A stretch of 57,273 nt of DNA from JAQVWU01 sp964628455 (lineage in GTDB: Bacteria; Bacillota; Clostridia; Oscillospirales; CAG-272): NCBI GenBank assembly GCA_964628455.1, contig CAZVPD010000004.1, forward strand, positions 1-57,273, in the 5' to 3' direction. Of this stretch, positions 17,734 to 24,324 are shown piece after piece. A program made the position numbers and the translations under genes. Within the stretch, counting starts at the first letter, position 1. The number at the start of each line of letters is the position of its first letter. The notes below the pieces were generated by a model that saw nothing but the letters and a program-made list of their open reading frames with translations, did no database searches and was not told the DNA's origin.

Positions 17734-19212
17734 TCAGGTGTTTTCCTCGAATTTCGCAACGACTTTATCGATAGCCGACTGGATTGACTTTGTTTTTGAG
17801 TCCATTGCCGACATAAGCCCGGTGTTTCCTTTGGATACAAGACTCTGTATGATCTCGGTAATGCCACCGAAGCCGTATGCGAGTCCGAGGTCATAAACCC
17901 TTTCGGAAATAACGATGTCCAGCATTTCGATGCTCTCTTCGTCGCGCAGGTATTTGCCGTTGAGCGCTATGTCATAGTAGGCGGGACGCAGAAGCTGCAT
18001 CGACTTTGCGGCCATAGCTTCAAGGATAACACCGACGCGCTCGGGATCGGCTATTGTTTTGGGAACGGCTGTATAGGAACCGACGGTCCACACGACATTG
18101 GAATAGCTTTCCTGGTCTTCGCTGAATTTCGGAACCGGAACGATGCCCATCGCCGTCTCGAGATTGCGCAGCCTGATGACGATCTGCAGGTTGGTTATCC
18201 AGAACAGACCGCGGCTTTCCTCAAACATCTGGGTTGTCCAGAGATGATAACCGAGTGCCGATGCCTTTGTATGGTAATTCAGGGAGAATTGTTCGTCGGT
18301 CATAATGCTGACCATGATTTCAAGTACATTGACGGAACGCTCGTTACTTCCCAGAGAAATGACCGGGACATCTTCGGCATTTTTTTCGATAAGCCTTTCC
18401 CCGCTTCCGATATACATGGCGTTGTAGTTCTCGTTCTGGGTAAGGTTGACGTAAATATCGTCGGTATCGAATTTTCCGTTGCCGTTGATATCGGTGGAGA
18501 CCTGATAATACATGTTATAGAAATTATCGTAATTCCATTTGTTCTGCTCCACAAGTTCATACGGACTGGTCAGCGTGTAGTCGTCGATCATGACTTTGTT
18601 GAACATGGTGCACCAGGTGGCGTCGTTGTTCAGTGTGCTGATGTCGCTTCCCGCAAAAAACAGCTTGCCGGTGATGGTCAGGTCCGAAACGGAACGCTGG
18701 TCCCACCAGTCACGCGCGAAATCGGTGTATTCCAGCTCGAACAGATCAAGGAAGTTCCCCGACGCCGCCAGTGACCCGCAGTCTCCGAATGCCGGCATGA
18801 CCACGTCATAGGCACTGTCTGCGGCGGCTACGCTCTTGGTGATGTCACCCGACACGGAACCGGACTGATATTCTGCGATATCGATGTTATAGGTTTCTTC
18901 AATAAAACCGTTGCGGCGGTAGATCGCGTCGTTGACGGCATCTCCGTTTTCCGCTTCGGTCCAGACACTGACTTCTCCCCACTCGTTGTAGGCGGCAACC
19001 GCTTTCGTTAATATCGTAAATGTGCTGCCTTCGAAATCGAAGTCCGGCAGGCCGGGATCATAAATGTTTGCTTCTGCCGTTGTTTCGCCCGCTTCGCTTG
19101 CTATCGTGGCGGCAGGTGCGTCATCGGTTTTTTCAGCGCAGGATGCAACGACGGGGATGATGATCAGAGCGCATAAAAACAACGCGGCTGATCTGAGGAC
19201 TGTGCGTTTCAT
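17734..19212 (-). CDS. Extracellular solute-binding lipoprotein, second orphan copy
   Basis: 492 residues with a signal peptide ending in VASC (Cys25) and an acidic/Ala/Thr linker. The mature part begins LPDFDFEGSTFTILT and GDAVNDAIYRRNGFIEETYN. It shares its architecture with the 1112-2545 lipoprotein, including a Ca2+-loop-like segment DINGNGKFDTDD at the same relative place, so the two are paralogues. It is monocistronic: its own promoter upstream, a strong terminator downstream, and no permease or ATPase genes. It probably docks to a permease encoded elsewhere or acts as a sensor. The ligand is probably an oligosaccharide, which is an inference. Confidence 0.82.
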   Translation of the reverse strand: MKRTVLRSAALFLCALIIIPVVASCAEKTDDAPAATIASEAGETTAEANIYDPGLPDFDFEGSTFTILTKAVAAYNEWGEVSVWTEAENGDAVNDAIYRRNGFIEETYNIDIAEYQSGSVSGDITKSVAAADSAYDVVMPAFGDCGSLAASGNFLDLFELEYTDFARDWWDQRSVSDLTITGKLFFAGSDISTLNNDATWCTMFNKVMIDDYTLTSPYELVEQNKWNYDNFYNMYYQVSTDINGNGKFDTDDIYVNLTQNENYNAMYIGSGERLIEKNAEDVPVISLGSNERSVNVLEIMVSIMTDEQFSLNYHTKASALGYHLWTTQMFEESRGLFWITNLQIVIRLRNLETAMGIVPVPKFSEDQESYSNVVWTVGSYTAVPKTIADPERVGVILEAMAAKSMQLLRPAYYDIALNGKYLRDEESIEMLDIVISERVYDLGLAYGFGGITEIIQSLVSKGNTGLMSAMDSKTKSIQSAIDKVVAKFEENT

Positions 19213-19239
19213 TCGGAAATCTCCTTGTTTTTATCTCTT

Positions 19240-19268
19240 ATATTAGCATATTCACACCGGAATGTCAA
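19240..19268 (-). promoter_or_regulatory. Promoter of the second solute-binding protein gene
   Basis: Minus strand: -35 TTGACA (19263-19268), 17-bp spacer, -10 TAATAT (19240-19245). Confidence 0.75.
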
Positions 19269-19334
19269 TAAGCCGGTCCGTCCGCTTTCAATATGCACAT
19301 GAATTTTTGCATATTCATAAAAGAATGTCCATAT

Positions 19335-19358
19335 TGATCATATTGATCAATATGATCA
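19335..19358. promoter_or_regulatory. 24-bp perfect AT-rich palindrome upstream of the binding-protein promoter
   Basis: TGATCATATTGA followed by its exact reverse complement, 67 bp upstream of the -35. It lacks a T run, so an operator or activator site is likelier than a terminator for the preceding acyl-CoA ligase gene, which ends at 19377. Confidence 0.5.
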
Positions 19359-19376
19359 TAACGCATTTGTTTTCAC

Positions 19377-21053
19377 CTATGCGGTTTCGATCGAAGCGGC
19401 TTCCTGAAGGCGCAATACTTCGACGGCGTCTTCACGAAGCTTGTATTTTAATATTTTGCCCGCGGCGTTCATCGGAAAACTGCTGACGAACATGATATAG
19501 GACGGAGTTTTATATCTGGCCAGATTTTCCCTTACATATTCCTTGATTTCGTCTGCCGTAAGGTCCTCGCCTTCTTTCGAGATAATGCAGGCCATAATTT
19601 CCTCGCCGTATTTTTTGGACGGTACACCTACGACCTGGACGTCCTTGACCTTCGGATAGGTATAGATGAAATCCTCGATTTCTTTGGGATAGATGTTTTC
19701 TCCGCCGCGTATGATCATGTCTTTGATGCGTCCGGTTATTTTATAATAACCCTCTTCGTCTTCGCATGCCAGGTCTCCCGTATGCAGCCATCCGTCGGAA
19801 TCGATGACCTGGGCTGTGGCTTCGGGCATTTTGTAATAACCTTTCATGATGTTGTAGCCGCGCGCGCAGAATTCGCCGATGCTGTTGGGGGGCAGTGTTT
19901 TACCGGTTTCCGGATCGATGATTTTAGTTTCAACCCCCGGGAAATGACGGCCTACCGTATTGACGCGCCGTTCGATCGAATCGTCCGTGGTGGTTTGGGT
20001 GCATCCGGGTGACGCTTCGGTCAGACCGTATGTGATCGTTATTTCACTCATGCCCATCTCGTCGATCACCTGACGCATCACCTTGATCGGGCAGGGTGAA
20101 CCGGCCATGATGCCTGTGCGAAGGTTGAATTTATAGTTTTTAAAATCGGGATGGGAAAGTATGCCGATAAACATGGTGGGCACCCCGTGAAGAGCGGTGC
20201 AGCGTTCCGCTTCAATCGTCTGCATCACTTTAAGCGGGTTGTAGTAGTTGACCAGTATCAGCGCGGCCGAGTGGGTGATCGAAGCCATCGTCGCAAGGAC
20301 AAGCCCGAAGCAGTGAAAAAGGGGAACGGTAACGCAAAGGCGGTCTTTGTCCGTAAACTTCATACAGTCGCCGATCGTCTTTCCGTTGTTCAGTATATTA
20401 TAATGCGTCAGCATGACGCCTTTGGGGAAACCGGTCGTTCCCGATGTATACTGCATATTGGTGACATCATGACATCCGATCCCCTCACGTGCGGTCTTGT
20501 ACGCCTCATCCGATACGGTATCCGCAAGCGCGTCAAGCTCCTTCCAGTTAAACATCCCGTCATAGGTGTTTTTATCGATGGTGATCACCGTCCGAAGGCA
20601 GGGAAGCAGACGTGAATCGATATGCAGTCTGTCCGATGTTTTTATTTCAGGGCACAGTCTGTTTATAATGTCGACATAGTTCACGTCTTTATATCCGTCG
20701 CACATGACAAGAACTTTGGTATCCGACTGTCGGAGCAGATATTCCGCGTCGTGAATTTTATAGGCGGTGTTGACCGTGACGAGAACCGCTCCGATTTTAG
20801 CCGTCGCGAACAGAGTCAATAACCACTGGGGATAATTGGTTGCCCAGATGGCGACATGGTCTCCGCGTTTTACGCCAAGTGCCATAAACGCTTTTGCGAT
20901 CCGGTCGCATTCGTCGTTTAATTCCCTGTAAGTGCGCCTGTAGTCGATTTTCACGTCCTGTATGGTATCCGAAAATACGACGGCCGGACGGTCGGGGGAT
21001 GTTTCGGCGGTATAATCCATCCATTCACCAATGGTCTTGTCAATAAATTCCAT
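19377..21053 (-). CDS. AMP-forming acyl-CoA ligase
   Basis: 558-residue adenylate-forming enzyme that activates a carboxylic acid with ATP and CoA. P-loop MQYTSGTTGFPKGVMLTHYN, motif YGLTEASPG, and the hinge region GDLACEDEEGYYKITGRIKD followed by RGGENIYPKEIEDF. The C-terminal catalytic Lys lies in NAAGKILKYKLRE. It resembles FadD3/AcsF-type medium or branched-chain acyl-CoA ligases by pattern, but the chain length cannot be read from sequence. It is striking that a T-box with a Leu specifier controls it (21081-21384). A role in converting isovalerate to isovaleryl-CoA for leucine synthesis by reductive carboxylation would explain that, as inference. The start at 21053 follows AAAGGAG. Confidence 0.88.
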   Translation of the reverse strand: MEFIDKTIGEWMDYTAETSPDRPAVVFSDTIQDVKIDYRRTYRELNDECDRIAKAFMALGVKRGDHVAIWATNYPQWLLTLFATAKIGAVLVTVNTAYKIHDAEYLLRQSDTKVLVMCDGYKDVNYVDIINRLCPEIKTSDRLHIDSRLLPCLRTVITIDKNTYDGMFNWKELDALADTVSDEAYKTAREGIGCHDVTNMQYTSGTTGFPKGVMLTHYNILNNGKTIGDCMKFTDKDRLCVTVPLFHCFGLVLATMASITHSAALILVNYYNPLKVMQTIEAERCTALHGVPTMFIGILSHPDFKNYKFNLRTGIMAGSPCPIKVMRQVIDEMGMSEITITYGLTEASPGCTQTTTDDSIERRVNTVGRHFPGVETKIIDPETGKTLPPNSIGEFCARGYNIMKGYYKMPEATAQVIDSDGWLHTGDLACEDEEGYYKITGRIKDMIIRGGENIYPKEIEDFIYTYPKVKDVQVVGVPSKKYGEEIMACIISKEGEDLTADEIKEYVRENLARYKTPSYIMFVSSFPMNAAGKILKYKLREDAVEVLRLQEAASIETA

Positions 21054-21080
21054 AATCTTCTCCTTTTAATTTTGTGTGCA

Positions 21081-21384
21081 AAAAAAACTTCGTCCGAAAA
21101 TCAATCAGGTCATGATTCATTTTCGGACGAAGGATGTTGTCACTCCGCGGTACCACCGTTTTTGCTCCGTCAGACGAAGCCGCTCTTCGGGTAAAGATTA
21201 CCCTATCCGGATAACGGCGGAATACCCGTGAGCGCCTAATTGCTTCGCTTTCGGCGTCAGGCTCGGAAGTGAGTTTCGATTCGGTTTTGGGAATGCTCTC
21301 AGCTCCGCATCCTTCTCTGTGACAAAATCCCGCGGAAATTTCATTCCGCAATCTACTTTGCTTCGTCGCTGCCTTTGAAATATT
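21081..21384 (-). ncRNA. T-box riboswitch with Leu specifier (CUC) upstream of the acyl-CoA ligase
   Basis: On the minus strand the T-box core GGTGGTACCGCG (complement of 21146-21157) precedes a terminator whose 14-bp arms CTTCGTCCGAAAAT and ATTTTCGGACGAAG (21088-21101 and 21119-21132) are followed by a T run. The specifier, read in the same context as in the pheS T-box, is CTC at 21273-21271 followed by A-CTTCCGAGC, that is Leu. The antiterminator and terminator share the segment CTTCGTCC. The promoter lies directly upstream. Confidence 0.88.
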
Positions 21385-21390
21385 TTTTTT

Positions 21391-21419
21391 ATTATAACAT
21401 ATTCCCGATCGTTTGTCAA
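21391..21419 (-). promoter_or_regulatory. Promoter of the Leu T-box/acyl-CoA ligase transcript
   Basis: Minus strand: -35 TTGACA (21414-21419), 17-bp spacer, -10 TATAAT (21391-21396). It is a perfect consensus. Confidence 0.85.
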
Positions 21420-21459
21420 TGTCGATTCTGTGGGTGGTCTGTTTCCGTATTTTCTTCCT

Positions 21460-22794
21460 TTATGACTGCGGATTCTCTAAAAATTCTTTGTATAACGCGC
21501 GCTGAGCCGTTTCGAAATCCGCTTCATTGATTCCGATGATGATGCTCAGTTCGCTTGAGCCCTGATCGATGGTGCGGATGCTGATATCGGCGTCTCCGAT
21601 CGCACGGAAGACTTTCGCTGCCGTGCCTTTTGCGTTTTTCATCCCGCGCCCCACCACCGCAAGCAGAGCGAGCGAGCCTTCTATGAAAATGCTTTCGGGT
21701 TCCACCGCCGCGCAGATATTGTTGATAACGGTTTCGCGCTTGCCGTCGAGTTCTTTTTCGGACAGAACAACGCTCATGGTATCGATTCCGGACGGGAGAT
21801 GTTCAAAGGAAATATTCTGCTTTTCCAGAACTTCAAGCACCCGTCTTCCGAATCCCAGCTCCGAATTCATCATATCCTTTTCAATGGTTATGACGCAGAA
21901 TCCCTTTCGGCCCGCTATGCCGGTGATCCTGTTTTCAGGCAGTTCGTCCGTTGAGGATACGATCATGGTTCCCTTGGCTGCCGGGTCGTTGGTGTTCCGG
22001 ATATTGATCGGAATACCGGCGAAACGGACGGGGAATATGGCTTCCTCGTGAAGCACGGTTGCGCCCATATAGGATAATTCGCGAAGTTCGTTGTATGTGA
22101 TGTTTTTGATGACTTTCGGATTGTCGACGATGCGCGGGTCGGCCATCAGAAATCCCGAAACGTCGGTCCAGTTTTCATAAATATCGGCTTCCGCTGCCCT
22201 TGAAACGATGGAGCCCGTTATGTCTGAACCCCCTCTGGAAAAAGTCTTTATCGTGTCGTTCGGCATGGACCCGTAAAAACCCGGTATCACGGCATACTGG
22301 TGCTGCTTAAGCCTTTGATTTAAAATTCTGTTCGTCCGTTCGGTATCCAGCAGGCCGTTTTCTCCGAAAAAAATAACTTCCGCCGCATCGATAAAATCGA
22401 ATCCCAGGTATTCGGCCAGAATAAGTCCGTTTAAATATTCTCCGCGGCTTGCCGCGAAATCACGTCCGGCTTTTGATATAAAGGCGTTTTTGATTTTTTC
22501 GAATTCGTTCTCAAGCGAATAACAGATACCGAGTCCGTCTATGATCATACGGTAGCGGTCGGCTATTTTTTCGAAAAGATTCTCGATATAGCTGCCGTGC
22601 GCGGCCATGTCATAACACTCGTACAACATGTCTGTGACTTTGGCATCGCCGGCAAACCGTTTGCCCGGAGCCGACGGCACTACATATCGCCTGCACTTCT
22701 CGGCGCGTATGATGGAGGCTGTCTTTTTAAACTGAATATCATCGGCGAGGGATGTTCCGCCGAATTTAACCACCTTTATATATTCGGACTGCAA
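21460..22794 (-). CDS. lysC: Aspartate kinase
   Basis: 444 residues; phosphorylates aspartate in the first step towards lysine, threonine and methionine. N-terminal kinase motif VVKFGGTSLADD, active-site region YAVIPGFYGSMPNDTIKTFS, RGGSDITGSIVSRAAEADIY, then two C-terminal ACT domains (GFCVITIEKDMMNSELGFGR; RGMKNAKGTAAKVFRAIGDA) that usually bind the feedback inhibitor. It is a stand-alone monofunctional enzyme with its own promoter. The start is a TTG at 22794, eight bases after a clear GGAGG; no ATG start is available nearby. Which amino acid inhibits it cannot be told. Confidence 0.93.
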   Translation of the reverse strand: MQSEYIKVVKFGGTSLADDIQFKKTASIIRAEKCRRYVVPSAPGKRFAGDAKVTDMLYECYDMAAHGSYIENLFEKIADRYRMIIDGLGICYSLENEFEKIKNAFISKAGRDFAASRGEYLNGLILAEYLGFDFIDAAEVIFFGENGLLDTERTNRILNQRLKQHQYAVIPGFYGSMPNDTIKTFSRGGSDITGSIVSRAAEADIYENWTDVSGFLMADPRIVDNPKVIKNITYNELRELSYMGATVLHEEAIFPVRFAGIPINIRNTNDPAAKGTMIVSSTDELPENRITGIAGRKGFCVITIEKDMMNSELGFGRRVLEVLEKQNISFEHLPSGIDTMSVVLSEKELDGKRETVINNICAAVEPESIFIEGSLALLAVVGRGMKNAKGTAAKVFRAIGDADISIRTIDQGSSELSIIIGINEADFETAQRALYKEFLENPQS

Positions 22795-22904
22795 GGATGT
22801 AACCTCCGGAATCGTTATTTTAAATGTTTGAGAATCGGCGCCGCGTTTTCGCCGGCTGGTCCGCTGTCCTGTACCGGAACCGCTTTATATATGCATAATA
22901 ATTT

Positions 22905-22933
22905 ATTATATGACAGTTTGGTTTTTTTGTCAA
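22905..22933 (-). promoter_or_regulatory. Consensus promoter of the aspartate kinase gene
   Basis: Minus strand: -35 TTGACA (22928-22933), 17-bp spacer, -10 TATAAT (22905-22910). The leader to the TTG start is about 105 bases. I see no lysine riboswitch in it. Confidence 0.82.
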
Positions 22934-22962
22934 TTGTTATAGTATATAAATTTGCCGATGAA

Positions 22963-23835
22963 TCAGCCGATAATATTGTGTTCGCGCATGCTTTCGGCAA
23001 GCATTCGGGCAAAAATCACATGCATCTCCCGGGACGGATGGGTCACATGGGTCGCAAGCAGTTCGGTGATGTCTGTTCCTTCGGCATATATCTGCTTCCA
23101 ATAGGCATATGCATCGCATACGGGGATATCATGCTCTTCGCATACGGTTCTTGCCGTTTCCATATATCGGTCCAGCATCCCGCTTTTTGTGATATATACG
23201 TTTCCGTTTGCCATGGCATAATTTACATAATCGTCTTTTGTCTCCTCATGCACATAAGTTGCCAGCATATTGGGAGTTAAAAAAAGGATCTTTACTTCGG
23301 GATCCCATGCGCGTATAGCCGCAAACAGATCTTCCAGCTCCGATTTAAAGAATTCCGGGTCCTCGAGACAAACGTCATTCAGACCGAAACATACGGTAAT
23401 TATTTCCGGTTCGCGGATAAAAACATCTCTCTCCAGGCGGGCTGCTCCGTCACCCGCCGTGTCTCCGCTGATGCCCGCGTTGTAAATGACGGCGTCGCAG
23501 CCGTATTCATTGCGCAGTATATTTTCAAGAAGCGCCGGATATGCGGATTTTTCATCGTAGATATAACCGCCGAAATAATAGGTTCCCGTTCGCACCAGTT
23601 CAAAAACACCCGCGGTGACGCTGTCACCCAGGCAAACGATACGAAGCCCGTCTCTCTGTTCGGCCTCCGGGTCCGGAAGAAGCTGGTGCGGCAATTCGGA
23701 AACAGCTGAGGCTGTTCCGGCAGTTGTGTCGTCTGCCTCCGGATCGGTCTGCATGACGGTCTTTTCCGGTCCTGCGCATGAGGAGGAAAAAATCAACAGC
23801 AGCAGTATGACGACGCAGAAAATATTTTTCGGCAT
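22963..23835 (-). CDS. SGNH/GDSL-type esterase lipoprotein
   Basis: 290 residues, exported and lipid-anchored (signal peptide ending SSSC, Cys20). SGNH block I is VCLGDSVTAG with catalytic Ser72, block III is CFGLNDVC with the Asn, and the C-terminal catalytic His lies in THVTHPSREMH (His266). The Asp usual three residues before that His is replaced by His263, so it may work with a dyad. Likely an esterase on acylated glycans or cell-wall polymers at the cell surface. It follows the DUF1294 gene by 54 bp on the same strand. Confidence 0.82.
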   Translation of the reverse strand: MPKNIFCVVILLLLIFSSSCAGPEKTVMQTDPEADDTTAGTASAVSELPHQLLPDPEAEQRDGLRIVCLGDSVTAGVFELVRTGTYYFGGYIYDEKSAYPALLENILRNEYGCDAVIYNAGISGDTAGDGAARLERDVFIREPEIITVCFGLNDVCLEDPEFFKSELEDLFAAIRAWDPEVKILFLTPNMLATYVHEETKDDYVNYAMANGNVYITKSGMLDRYMETARTVCEEHDIPVCDAYAYWKQIYAEGTDITELLATHVTHPSREMHVIFARMLAESMREHNIIG

Positions 23836-23889
23836 GTTTTCCTCTTTTTTTATCTCTTTTTTTATCTCTCTGTTTTTCTCTGTCTTCTT

Positions 23890-24207
23890 CTATACGGGTC
23901 TTCCGAAGTAAACGGCGGTTAAGATCACGGCTGCATGAATCAGCAGGCTTAGCGGAACACCGATCATAAATTTTATTTTCCCGTTTTTATGCCGCAGCAT
24001 ATGCATAGCCGTTAACGCTCCCGCGGAACCGCCGATAAAGGACAGGATCAGAAGAGTGGACTCTCTGATGCGCCGTGTCCCCTTTTTCGCGCTTGACTTA
24101 TCGGCGGCGTAGAATATGAAGGTGACGGTACACAGGAATAAGAACCAGCAGGCGATCGGAGCTCTGTATCTGAGAGCCGTTTCGGAAATCTGAATGAGTG
24201 CGTCCAT
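23890..24207 (-). CDS. DUF1294 small membrane protein
   Basis: 105 residues with three to four predicted membrane segments. It carries the family pattern FYAADKSSAKKGTRRIRE, then LLILSFIGGSAGALTAMHML and RHKNGKIKF. Members are widespread small integral membrane proteins; no biochemical role is established to my knowledge. It probably heads a two-gene unit with the SGNH lipoprotein. Confidence 0.85.
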   Translation of the reverse strand: MDALIQISETALRYRAPIACWFLFLCTVTFIFYAADKSSAKKGTRRIRESTLLILSFIGGSAGALTAMHMLRHKNGKIKFMIGVPLSLLIHAAVILTAVYFGRPV

Positions 24208-24282
24208 TTTTTATCCTGACGTTTAAATTTCGATCGGATTCGACCCGGAATTTATTATAACATAGAATCGCGGAAAAATAAA

Positions 24283-24310
24283 GTGCGCGGAGAGATCTCT
24301 CTCCGCGCAC
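24283..24310 (-). terminator. Terminator of the P-type ATPase gene
   Basis: Perfect 12-bp stem GTGCGCGGAGAG/CTCTCCGCGCAC with a 4-nt loop. On the minus strand it is followed by TTTATTTTT. Confidence 0.85.
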
Positions 24311-24324
24311 CGGCAGACACGGAT

